A DNA stretch of 6,067 nt from Alphaproteobacteria bacterium (lineage in GTDB: Bacteria; Pseudomonadota; Alphaproteobacteria; Rhodobacterales; Rhodobacteraceae). Below are positions 1 to 5,818 of the stretch, piece after piece (within the stretch, counting starts at the first letter, position 1; the number at the start of each line of letters is the position of its first letter). The notes below the pieces were generated by a model. The model was not told the origin of the DNA. It saw nothing but the letters and a program-made list of their open reading frames with translations, and made no database searches. The stretch covers positions 1 to 6,067 of the forward strand of contig JAUHWJ010000136.1 of assembly GCA_030424705.1 (NCBI GenBank). Reading direction: 5' to 3'. A program made the position numbers and the translations under genes.

Positions 1-1
1 A

Positions 2-1378
2 GCCTCGGCTCTGGGCGCCAGCGCCGCCGCGCTGACGGGGCGGAGCCCTGCGCCCGTGACGCTCTGGCTGCCGCCCTCGCGGGTGCTCGCCGTGGTGGCG
101 GAAGCGGGCGGCGCGGCGGCGGAGCGGGCGGTGGAGGCCGCCTCGCCGGCGCCGCTTGCGGACCTCGTCGTGACCCTCGACGCACAGGGCGGCGTCGCTG
201 CGGCGGCGGAGCGGAGCGTCGTCGAGGAGGCGGCGGAGTATGCGCGGCTCTGGGGCTTCGCGCCGCTCAGGGTTTCGACGAATCCTGACGCGCGGCCGGA
301 GCTTGCGGCCTTCCCGCGCGGGCCGGACTTTCTCCCGCCTCCGCCGGAGCCGACCGCGCCTGCGGCTCCGGCCCCTTCGGTCGCGGCGGCGCCCGCTCCC
401 GTTCCGTCCATGCGGCTGCGGATCAGGGGGGCGGCGCTCTTCGCCGGCCTCGTCGGGCTGGCGGCCGCGGCGGCCTTCTGGCTGGCGCCGCAGGGACGGG
501 ACGAGGCGCCCTTCGCCGCCGCGCCGCCACCGCCGCCCGCGCTTTCGGCGCCTGTCGTAGTCGTTCAGGCCGCCGCCCCGGCCATACTGTCGCCCGCCCC
601 GACCGCGCCGACCCCGGACGGCGTTCCCGAGCCGGCGCGGAGCGCTGCGCCGCCCGCCCACGTCGCCATGACGGAGCCGCACGAGGCGCCGGTCACGCCG
701 GAGGCCCCGCCGCCGCCGGCCGCCGCTTCGCCCGCGCCGGAAGCCGCTGCGCCGCCGCCGGCTCCCGCTGCCCCCGCCGCGCCGGAGCCGGTCGCGGACG
801 AGCCGCCGGCGCCGGAGCCTCCGGCCGACACGGCGCTCGCCGCTGCGGAGGAGGCCGCCGCGCCGGAAGCCGAGGCGGAGGAGCCGCCGGGGCCGGGCGC
901 AGTGGCGCGCGCGCCGCGCCCCGGGGCGCGGCCCGACCATCTCGACATGACGCCGACGGACCGGGCGCTCGCCCTCGCGCCCGCGCCAAAGGCGCGCCCG
1001 AAGGGGCTTGCGCCGCTGCGGGAGCCGGCGGCGCAGCCGCGGGCGGAGACGGCCCGCGCGGCGCCTTCGGGCCCGATCGGGGACGAGGAAGGCGAGGAGG
1101 CCGGGATCGCGGAGGCGCCGCGGCGGAGCGCGCCGACGGGCGCCGGCGTCGCGGCGGCGGCGACCTTGCAGGACGCGATACGGCTCGACGACATGGCGAT
1201 GATCGGCGTCTTCGGCGCGGCGGACGCGCGCCGCGCGCTGCTGCGGATGCCCGACGGGCGGGTGCACCGCGTCACCTCGGGTTCGGTTGTGGACGGCTGG
1301 GTCGTCTCCCGCATCGAGGCGGGCTCGATGCGGCTGACGCGCGGGGGGGAGGCGCGGACGCTCGACCTCACGCAGTGA
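2..1378 (+). CDS. Ala/Pro-rich single-pass membrane protein with C-terminal GspC/PilP-like domain, 5' partial
   Basis: The reading frame is open to the left edge, and 18 in-frame codons precede the first GTG at 56. Those codons continue the same globular domain, so the true start lies outside the window. Seen, numbering from the GTG: an N-terminal alpha/beta domain to about residue 95 (WLPPSRVLAV..., EYARLWGFAPL); a Pro/Ala stretch; one membrane segment at about 125-144 (GAALFAGLVGLAAAAAFWLA) preceded by arginines, suggesting the N-terminal part is cytoplasmic; a very long, low-complexity Pro/Ala/Glu linker to about 370; and a compact C-terminal domain at 371-440 (AMIGVFGAADARRALLRM...DGWVVSRI). 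That domain has the beta-rich pattern of GspC/PilP-type periplasmic domains (IGVxG...RALVR...G.V.DG..V..I). I recall this architecture as a hypothetical protein of Rhodobacteraceae, sometimes misnamed 'translation initiation factor' because of the linker. The layout suggests an envelope-spanning role, with the linker crossing the periplasm. Function is unknown; the gene is certain, the family moderately so. Confidence 0.85.
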   Translation, partial: ASALGASAAALTGRSPAPVTLWLPPSRVLAVVAEAGGAAAERAVEAASPAPLADLVVTLDAQGGVAAAAERSVVEEAAEYARLWGFAPLRVSTNPDARPELAAFPRGPDFLPPPPEPTAPAAPAPSVAAAPAPVPSMRLRIRGAALFAGLVGLAAAAAFWLAPQGRDEAPFAAAPPPPPALSAPVVVVQAAAPAILSPAPTAPTPDGVPEPARSAAPPAHVAMTEPHEAPVTPEAPPPPAAASPAPEAAAPPPAPAAPAAPEPVADEPPAPEPPADTALAAAEEAAAPEAEAEEPPGPGAVARAPRPGARPDHLDMTPTDRALALAPAPKARPKGLAPLREPAAQPRAETARAAPSGPIGDEEGEEAGIAEAPRRSAPTGAGVAAAATLQDAIRLDDMAMIGVFGAADARRALLRMPDGRVHRVTSGSVVDGWVVSRIEAGSMRLTRGGEARTLDLTQ

Positions 1379-2969
1379 GGGCGCGCCAGGCCTCCCATTC
1401 CTCCGGCGTGTCGAGATCGGTGCGCGCGGCGCGCCCCGCAAGGGGCAGAAGCCGCACGCGCTCGGGATGCGCGGCGAGGATGGCGCGGGCCCCCTCGTCG
1501 CCTTCGAGCCCGCGCAGCGCCTCGAAGAAGCGGCGGCCGAAGAGGACAGGGTTGCCTGGCTCCCCGGCGGCGGAGGCGGCGCGCACGATCTCCCGCCCCT
1601 CCTCCGGGTCGAAGGCGGCGAGGAGCGAGTCGATCTCCTTCGCCCCGATCTCCGGCATGTCCGCGAGCGCGACGAGCGCGGCCTTCGCCTCGGGCGCGAG
1701 CGCTGCCATGCCGGCGCGGATCGAGGCGCCCATGCCCTCCGCCGCCGCCGGGTTCTCCACGATCCGGAGGCCGAGGCCGGAGAGCGCGGCGCGGCGCGCC
1801 TCGTCTCCGGGCCGAAGCACCACCACCACCTCGTCCGCCCGGCTCGCCAGCAGCGCTTCGGCGGCGCGGCGGAGGAGGGGCGCGCCGGCGACTGGTTCGA
1901 GCAGCTTGTCCGCCCCGCGCATGCGGCTCGACGAGCCCGCGGCGAGGAGAAGGGCGGAGACGAAGGGACGGCCCGCCGGCGCCGCGCCCTCCCGCGGTTG
2001 CGGGCGGGAGGGGATTTCCTTCAGGAGCCCGCCGACAGCCATCGCCTCTATCTCCGCCCCGGTCACGGGGAGGCCTGCGACGATGCGCTCCAGCGCCCAG
2101 TCCGCGCCGTTGAGCTTTGGGGAGCGGGCGCAGCCCGGCAGGCCGAGCACGGGCCGCCCGCCGAGCGCGCCGGTGAAGAGGAGGTTGCCGGGGTCCACCG
2201 GCATACCGAACCGGTCGATCCGCCCGCCGGCGGCGACGACCGAAGCCGGGGCGACATCCCGCCGGTCGGACGTCGCGGAGCCGCCGAGGATGAGGATGAG
2301 GTCGCCCTCCGCCGCCGCAACGGCCGCGGAGAGCGCGCCCGTCTCGTGCGGGGTGACGACGGGCTCGCCCGCCTCGACCCCGAGCGCGGCAAGGCGCGCG
2401 AGGATCGCCGCGGCGCCCTTGTCGATGAGGGAGGGCTTCATCCCTTCCGTCCGCGTCAGAACGAGCGACGCGCGCATCGGGCGGAAGGGATGGAGCGAGA
2501 TCGCGCCGGAAAGGAGCGCAGCCGCCCGCCGCGCCGCCTCCGCTGGGGCGGCGTAGGGGATGATCTTCACCGTCGCGAGCATGGCGCGGGGCGCGACGCG
2601 GGCGTAGTCGGGCAGGGTGGCGATCGTCACCGCCTCGTCCACCCGGTTGGCGGCGAGCAGAGCTTCGGCGTCCACCCGGATCACGCCGGCCGCCTCCGCA
2701 TAGAGGTTCACGCGCCCGGTGAAGGGAGCCGAGAGCGAGAGATGCGGCCCGGCGAGCGGCGCGGCGACGAGCGCCGCCGCCTCGTCCTCTCCCAGATCCT
2801 CCGGCCCCGGCCGCGCTACCCAGACCGTCCCGACCCCCGAAGCGGCGAGCGCCGCCGCCCCCTCAGCGTCCAGCCGCTCCCCCTTCGCGAAGCGGCGCGC
2901 GCCGGCGCGGACGGAATGGGCGAGCATCGCCCCGGCGGCCTCCGCGACGGGGACGGGGCCGAACTCCAT
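1368..2969 (-). CDS. Fused molybdopterin-binding (MoeA-like) / MocA-type molybdenum cofactor cytidylyltransferase, 533 aa
   Basis: Predicted to act in the cytoplasm in the last steps of molybdenum cofactor maturation, transferring CMP from CTP to Mo-molybdopterin for hydroxylases of the xanthine/CO dehydrogenase class. Residues about 1-320 are a MoeA-like part; its molybdopterin-binding fold is at about 165-305, with LILILGGSATSDRRDVAP at 224-241 and PVLGLPGCARSPK at 273-285. A short Pro-rich linker follows. Residues about 336-533 are a MobA/MocA-like NTP transferase: nucleotide loop LLAAGSSSRMRGADKLL (341-356), NPAAAEGMGASI (406-417), metal-site DMP with Asp437, GNPVLFG (472-478), GDEGARAIL (490-498) and DLDTPEEW (518-525). 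The AAGSSSRM loop favours MocA (CTP) over MobA (GTP). Such fusions are often mislabelled 'glycosyltransferase family 2'. The ATG shares one base with the xdhC stop (TGATG) and has no good ribosome site of its own, so translation is probably coupled. The stop overlaps the convergent gene by 11 bp. Substrate nucleotide is inferred. Confidence 0.93.
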   Translation of the reverse strand: MEFGPVPVAEAAGAMLAHSVRAGARRFAKGERLDAEGAAALAASGVGTVWVARPGPEDLGEDEAAALVAAPLAGPHLSLSAPFTGRVNLYAEAAGVIRVDAEALLAANRVDEAVTIATLPDYARVAPRAMLATVKIIPYAAPAEAARRAAALLSGAISLHPFRPMRASLVLTRTEGMKPSLIDKGAAAILARLAALGVEAGEPVVTPHETGALSAAVAAAEGDLILILGGSATSDRRDVAPASVVAAGGRIDRFGMPVDPGNLLFTGALGGRPVLGLPGCARSPKLNGADWALERIVAGLPVTGAEIEAMAVGGLLKEIPSRPQPREGAAPAGRPFVSALLLAAGSSSRMRGADKLLEPVAGAPLLRRAAEALLASRADEVVVVLRPGDEARRAALSGLGLRIVENPAAAEGMGASIRAGMAALAPEAKAALVALADMPEIGAKEIDSLLAAFDPEEGREIVRAASAAGEPGNPVLFGRRFFEALRGLEGDEGARAILAAHPERVRLLPLAGRAARTDLDTPEEWEAWRALTA

Positions 2970-3973
2970 CAGGACGCCCCGCGAAGCCGCGCCGTCACCT
3001 CCGCCATGATCGAGACGGCGATCTCGGCCGGGGATTTCGCGCCGATGTCGAGCCCGACCGGCGCATGGATGCGCGCGATCTCCTCTTCCGAGAAGCCCGC
3101 CTCCTTCAGCCGGTCCACGCGCTTCGCATGGGTCTTCTTCGAGCCGAGGCAGCCGAGATAGAAGACGGGCGCGCGGAGCGCGGCGCGGATCGCCGGATCG
3201 TCCAGCTTCGGGTCATGGGTGAGGGTGACGATTGCGGTGCGCTCGTCGAGCCCGAGCGCGGCCAGCGCCTCGTCCGGCCAGTCATGGCTGATGACCTCGC
3301 CGGGGAAGCGCGCGGCGGAGCCGAAGGCCTCCCGCGGGTCGATCAGCACCGGGTCATAGCCCGTCAGCCGCGCCATCTGCATCAGCGGCTGCGCGATGTG
3401 GACGGCGCCGACCACCGCCATCTTCAGCGGCGGATTGTGGACGCCGAGGAATACAGCGCCCGATTCGTCGAAGCCGGACCGATCCGCCCGCCGCGCCGCC
3501 GCCGCCTCCGCCTCCAGCGGGTCGCCGGAGCCGGAAAGGATGAGCCGCCGCTCCCAGGTCTCCGGGTTCACGGCGTAGACCGCGCCGCGCCGGGCGGCGC
3601 GGGCGGCGGCGAGGTCGCGGATCAGCGCCTCGTCCGGCCCGCGGCCGACGCCGACGGGCTCCACCATCACCCGGATCTCGCCGCCGCAGGCGAGGCCGAC
3701 GGCGAAGGCCTCCTCGTCCGATACGCCGAAGGAGAGGACGCGGCAGGCGCCGTCCTCCAGCGCCTCCAGCGCCTCGGCCGCCACCGCGCCCTCGACGCAG
3801 CCGCCGGAGACGGAGCCCATCAGTTCGGCGTCGGACGAGATCGCGAGCTGCGCGCCCGCCTGCCGCGGGGCCGAGCCCCAGGTGCGGATCACCGTGGCGA
3901 GCGCCGCGCCCTTGCCGGCGTCGATCCAGCCGAGCGCCTGCTCCACGATCCGGTCATGCGCCGCCGTCTCCAT
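2969..3973 (-). CDS. xdhC: XdhC/CoxI-family molybdenum hydroxylase maturation factor, 334 aa
   Basis: XdhC-family proteins bind molybdenum cofactor, protect it during sulfuration and hand it to apo-enzymes of the xanthine dehydrogenase/CO dehydrogenase family in the cytoplasm. N-terminal XdhC_CoxI domain: TWGSAPR (31-37), GSVSGGCVEG (53-62) and GLACGGEI (93-100), with Cys59 and Cys96 as candidate cofactor ligands. C-terminal Rossmann-like domain: PPLKMAVVGAVHIAQPL (181-197), LTHDPKLDD (251-259), FYLGCLGSKKTHAKR (271-285) and IHAPVGLDIGAKSPAEIA (302-319). The GAVHIAQ form is CoxI-like rather than the textbook GAGHV. Both domains and all motifs are intact and the length is normal. The frame stays open upstream to 4147, but that extension is Arg/Gly-rich and lies over tetR. 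ATG 3973 has GGAGGA five bases upstream and begins conserved sequence. It lies 11 bp after tetR and overlaps the next gene by 1 bp, so it is the middle gene of one operon. The symbol denotes the family; the enzyme it serves is not in the window. Confidence 0.93.
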   Translation of the reverse strand: METAAHDRIVEQALGWIDAGKGAALATVIRTWGSAPRQAGAQLAISSDAELMGSVSGGCVEGAVAAEALEALEDGACRVLSFGVSDEEAFAVGLACGGEIRVMVEPVGVGRGPDEALIRDLAAARAARRGAVYAVNPETWERRLILSGSGDPLEAEAAAARRADRSGFDESGAVFLGVHNPPLKMAVVGAVHIAQPLMQMARLTGYDPVLIDPREAFGSAARFPGEVISHDWPDEALAALGLDERTAIVTLTHDPKLDDPAIRAALRAPVFYLGCLGSKKTHAKRVDRLKEAGFSEEEIARIHAPVGLDIGAKSPAEIAVSIMAEVTARLRGAS

Positions 3974-3978
3974 TCCCG

Positions 3979-3984
3979 TCCTCC
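3979..3984 (-). promoter_or_regulatory. Ribosome binding site fixing the xdhC start
   Basis: The minus strand reads GGAGGA, then five bases, then ATG ending at 3971. The site directly abuts the tetR TGA stop (3987-3985), so ribosomes finishing tetR can re-initiate here. It selects the 334-residue xdhC product over the longer open frame. Confidence 0.8.
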
Positions 3985-4536
3985 TCAGATCGTCGCGCCC
4001 ACGGCGAGCGCCATCGCCGCCGCCGCCGCGCGTTCGAGATGCGCCTCGTCCCGCGCCGCCGCGGCCAGCAGGAGCCCGCCCTGGAGCGCGGCCAGCACGC
4101 CCGCGGCGCGGATCGCCGCGCGCTCCGGCCCGAGGGCCTCGAAACATTCCTGCAGGAAGAGGAGGCAGGCGTCAAAGAACACACTCACCGCCTGTTTCAC
4201 CCTCTCCGGCAGGCCGACCGATTCGGCCGAGAGCATGGCGCAAAGGCAGATCCGCCGGCCCGCCGCGAAGGCGCCGAGATGGAGATCGACCATCGCCCGC
4301 GCGCGCCGGGCCGGCGAGGGCTCGCCGGCCACCGCCGCGTTCAACGCGGCGAACTGGCGCGCCGCGTAGCGCTCCACCACCGACTCCGCCAGATCCTCCT
4401 TCGTCGGGAAGTGATAGTGGACCGAGGCGCTTTTCACACCAACATCCGCCGCCACGTCGCGGAAGCTCATGGCGGCGTAGCCGACGGCGCGCAGGCGCGC
4501 CTCGGCCGCGTCCATGATCCTCTCGCGCATCTCCAT
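3985..4536 (-). CDS. TetR/AcrR-family transcriptional repressor, 183 aa
   Basis: A dimeric DNA-binding regulator that releases its operator when a small ligand binds the C-terminal domain. The N-terminal helix-turn-helix is clear: MEMRERIMDAAEARLRAVGY (1-20), then SFRDVAADVGVKSASVHYHF (24-43) and PTKEDLAESVVERY (44-57). The C-terminal all-helical ligand/dimer domain, about 60-183, holds four cysteines at 97, 99, 124 and 131, the first two in CLCAML. ATG 4536 was chosen because an AAGAGGTGGA ribosome site lies four bases upstream and the protein then starts with the usual TetR helix 1. The frame is open to 4644, but that extension would run through the promoter and palindromes. An in-frame ATG at 4530 is a possible alternative. 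It is divergent from the GST relic and first in the operon with xdhC. The palindromes at 4551-4566 and 4600-4619 are its likely operators, giving autorepression and control of both units. TetR next to GST is a familiar pairing; the ligand is unknown. Confidence 0.92.
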   Translation of the reverse strand: MEMRERIMDAAEARLRAVGYAAMSFRDVAADVGVKSASVHYHFPTKEDLAESVVERYAARQFAALNAAVAGEPSPARRARAMVDLHLGAFAAGRRICLCAMLSAESVGLPERVKQAVSVFFDACLLFLQECFEALGPERAAIRAAGVLAALQGGLLLAAAARDEAHLERAAAAAMALAVGATI

Positions 4537-4550
4537 GGCGTCCACCTCTT

Positions 4551-4566
4551 TCTCTATCGATAGATA
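4551..4566. promoter_or_regulatory. Candidate TetR operator 1 (tetR side)
   Basis: A 16-bp palindrome with one mismatched pair and a perfect 12-bp core (TCTATCGATAGA, 4553-4564). It covers the proposed -10 and start site of the leftward tetR promoter, so binding there would block tetR, xdhC and the MoeA/MocA fusion. It shares CGATAGATAG (4558-4567) with operator 2. Confidence 0.7.
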
Positions 4567-4590
4567 GGGGCTTGACCTCCCGTTCGTCAA
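4561..4590 (-). promoter_or_regulatory. Leftward sigma70-like promoter for tetR-xdhC-moeA/mocA
   Basis: On the minus strand, TTGACG (4590-4585) is a good -35 and TATCTA (4566-4561), 18 bases further on, is a plausible weak -10. The start would fall near 4554, giving a leader of about 18 nt. It is the only promoter-like sequence seen upstream of the operon. The -10 assignment is uncertain and a 17-base spacing gives a poorer box. Confidence 0.5.
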
Positions 4591-4600
4591 ATTCCATTGT
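4572..4600 (+). promoter_or_regulatory. Rightward sigma70-like promoter for the GST-cupin unit
   Basis: TTGACC (4572-4577) is a good -35. Seventeen bases later, CATTGT (4595-4600) keeps the important A2 and T6 of a -10. The start would be near 4607, inside operator 2, leaving a leader of about 36 nt with an AGGAG ribosome site at 4631-4635, seven bases before ATG 4643. It overlaps the leftward promoter head-on. Confidence 0.55.
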
Positions 4601-4619
4601 CTACCTACCGATAGATAGA
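4600..4619. promoter_or_regulatory. Candidate TetR operator 2 (GST side)
   Basis: An imperfect 20-bp inverted repeat, TCTACCTACCGATAGATAGA, with 8 of 10 pairs matching; the two mismatches are C opposite A, so the arms are CTACCTACC and CTATCTATC. It lies over the end of the -10 and the predicted start of the rightward promoter. The CGATAGATAG half recurs exactly 51 bp away in operator 1, about five helical turns, so two dimers could sit on nearly the same DNA face. Confidence 0.7.
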
Positions 4620-4642
4620 ATCGGATAAACAGGAGCTGCACC

Positions 4643-5062
4643 ATGAAGATCTACGACCAGAAGGGCCTTCCGAACCCGATGCGCGTGCGCGTCGCCGCCG
4701 CCGAAAAGGGCGTGACGGAGAGGATTGAATTCGTCCCCGTCGACGTGCTCGGCGGCGAGCATAAGCAGGCCGCCTTCCTCGCGATCAATCCGGGCGGATT
4801 CGTCCCGGTGCTGGAGCTGGACGACGGGCGGCGCATCGTCGAATGCGCGGCGATCACCGAGTATATCGATCACATGATAGGCGAGCCGGTCCTGACGGGG
4901 CGAACGACCATCTGGCGGGCGCGGCCTTCTCCGTCGCCGACATCACGCTTGCGGCGGCGCTCGTCTTCGCCGATTTCGCGAAGATCGAGATTCCGGAGCG
5001 GCTCTCGGCGCTCCATGACTGGCGCAAGAGGGTCACGTCGCGGCCGAGCTTCGCCTGAGTGA
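4643..5062 (+). pseudogene. Glutathione S-transferase, disrupted by an out-of-frame internal deletion
   Basis: Intact GSTs conjugate glutathione to electrophiles. From ATG 4643 (AGGAG seven bases upstream) the first 86 or so codons are a normal thioredoxin-fold G-site domain: MKIYDQKGLPNPMRVRVA, then INPGGFVPVLELDDG with the cis-Pro, ECAAITEYID, and GEPVLTG ending at 4900. After that the frame becomes Ser/Arg-rich noise ending at 5062. In the next frame, from about 4903, the GST C-terminal domain resumes: NDHLAGAAFSVADITLAA, then FADFAKIEIP and [15 protein letters not shown], stopping at 5058. The two parts total about 137 residues, whereas family members have roughly 200-215. So some 70 residues (the first helices of the C-terminal domain) plus the frame are lost; the present phases imply a deletion of 3n+1 bases. 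A simple frameshift cannot explain this. The remaining product of 139 residues would lack a H-site and is probably inactive. Both remnants are otherwise well kept, so the loss looks recent, or is an assembly collapse. Confidence 0.85.
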
Positions 5063-5072
5063 AAGGGACGCC

Positions 5073-5747
5073 ATGAACGTGAACGACGACTTCTCCGCCC
5101 GCGCCGCCGTCCATGCCGGCGCGGCGCCCTGGATTCCCTCGCCGATGCCGGGCGTGGACCGCAGGCCGCTCGACCGGATCGGCGGGGAGGTGGCGCGGGC
5201 GACCACCATCGTCCGTTATGCGCCGGGCTCCGCCTTCTCCCCGCATGTGCATACGGGCGGGGAGGAGTTCCTCGTCCTCGAAGGGGTGTTCCAGGACGAG
5301 CACGGGGATTTTCCGGCGGGGACCTATGTGCGGAACCCGCCGGAGACGCGGCACAAGCCGGCCTCGGCGGAGGGGTGCGTCATCCTCGTGAAGCTCTGGC
5401 AGTTCGACCTGGCGGACCGGAACCAGTTCCATCTTCATGAGGGCGATCTTTCGTGGGCGGAGGCGGGCGCGGGAATCTCCGCCGCGCTTCTCCACCGGGA
5501 CGCGCGGGAGGAGGTGCGGCGGGAGCGCTGGGCGCCCGGCGCGCGGATCCTGCGCGAGCCGGCGGACGGGCGGGAGATCTTCGTGCTTTCGGGCGGCTTC
5601 CGGGAGGGCGGGCAGGAGTTCGCGCGCTGGTCATGGCTGCGGCTGCCTAAGGGCGCGGCGCTCGATACGGTCGCGGGGCCTGAGGGCGCGGAGGTCTGGG
5701 TGAAGGAAGGGCACCTCCGCGAGGCGCCGAAAGGCCCCTCCGCCTGA
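5073..5747 (+). CDS. ChrR-type cupin (bicupin) protein, 224 aa
   Basis: A cytoplasmic metal-binding beta-barrel protein resembling the cupin half of the anti-sigma factor ChrR. The first cupin, about residues 40-115, has the full metal motif [14 protein letters not shown] (His58, His60, and Glu64 or Glu65) and the second-motif histidine in PPETRHKP (His94), with the ChrR-like signature [18 protein letters not shown] (73-90). The second half, about 130-215, repeats the barrel pattern ([11 protein letters not shown], then [12 protein letters not shown]) but has none of the histidines, so it is probably a non-metal, structural cupin. There is no N-terminal zinc anti-sigma domain and no sigma-factor gene nearby, so a direct sigma-control role is not supported. 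ATG 5073 follows AAAGGGA and lies 10 bp after the GST relic's stop, so the gene is probably cotranscribed with it from the TetR-controlled promoter. It may be a cofactor-dependent enzyme or an oxidative-stress protein; the substrate is unknown. Confidence 0.9.
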   Translation: MNVNDDFSARAAVHAGAAPWIPSPMPGVDRRPLDRIGGEVARATTIVRYAPGSAFSPHVHTGGEEFLVLEGVFQDEHGDFPAGTYVRNPPETRHKPASAEGCVILVKLWQFDLADRNQFHLHEGDLSWAEAGAGISAALLHRDAREEVRRERWAPGARILREPADGREIFVLSGGFREGGQEFARWSWLRLPKGAALDTVAGPEGAEVWVKEGHLREAPKGPSA

Positions 5748-5767
5748 AGCTTCCGCTTCCCTTTCGG
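5727..5767 (+). terminator. Possible hairpin after the cupin gene
   Basis: CCGAAAGG (5727-5734) can pair with CCTTTCGG (5760-5767), enclosing a perfect small stem-loop GAAGC-TTCC-GCTTC (5746-5759). An alternative pairing is GCCCC with GGGGC (5734-5738 with 5766-5770). No T-run follows, so intrinsic termination would be weak. The structure begins inside the cupin coding end. Confidence 0.25.
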
Positions 5768-5818
5768 GGCGTCCGCGCCTTACCTTGCGGCGGATGTCAG
5801 AAGCGCGAGGGGGGACGG

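Noticed and set aside
565..1398. Long minus-strand open frame opposite the membrane-protein gene
   Set aside because: Its Ala/Gly/Ser-rich product mirrors the Pro/Ala-rich sense repeat. It has no recognisable domain and exists because high GC content suppresses stop codons.
1375..3161. Two long plus-strand open frames opposite the MoeA/MocA and xdhC genes
   Set aside because: Products are Arg/Ala/Ser-rich noise without motifs, while the minus-strand frames encode complete, recognisable domains.
3974..4147. Upstream extension of xdhC to a start at 4147
   Set aside because: The added 58 residues are Arg/Gly-rich, overlap tetR in another frame, and have no ribosome site as good as the one before 3973.
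3065..4369. 434-codon plus-strand open frame opposite xdhC and tetR
   Set aside because: It has no recognisable family and is Arg/Ala/His-rich; the conserved XdhC and TetR motifs are on the other strand.
4537..4644. Upstream extension of tetR to a start at 4644
   Set aside because: It would translate through both palindromes and the promoters and into the GST start. TetR helix 1 begins at 4536 with a good ribosome site.
4843..5058. Independent small gene in the frame carrying the GST C-terminal segment
   Set aside because: Its first 20 or so residues are out-of-frame translation of the GST N-terminal domain. Only the part after about 4903 is real GST sequence, so it is a fragment of the broken gene.
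4854..5495. 213-codon minus-strand open frame opposite the GST relic and the cupin gene
   Set aside because: It shows no recognisable domain, and the sense strand has a complete cupin with metal-binding residues.
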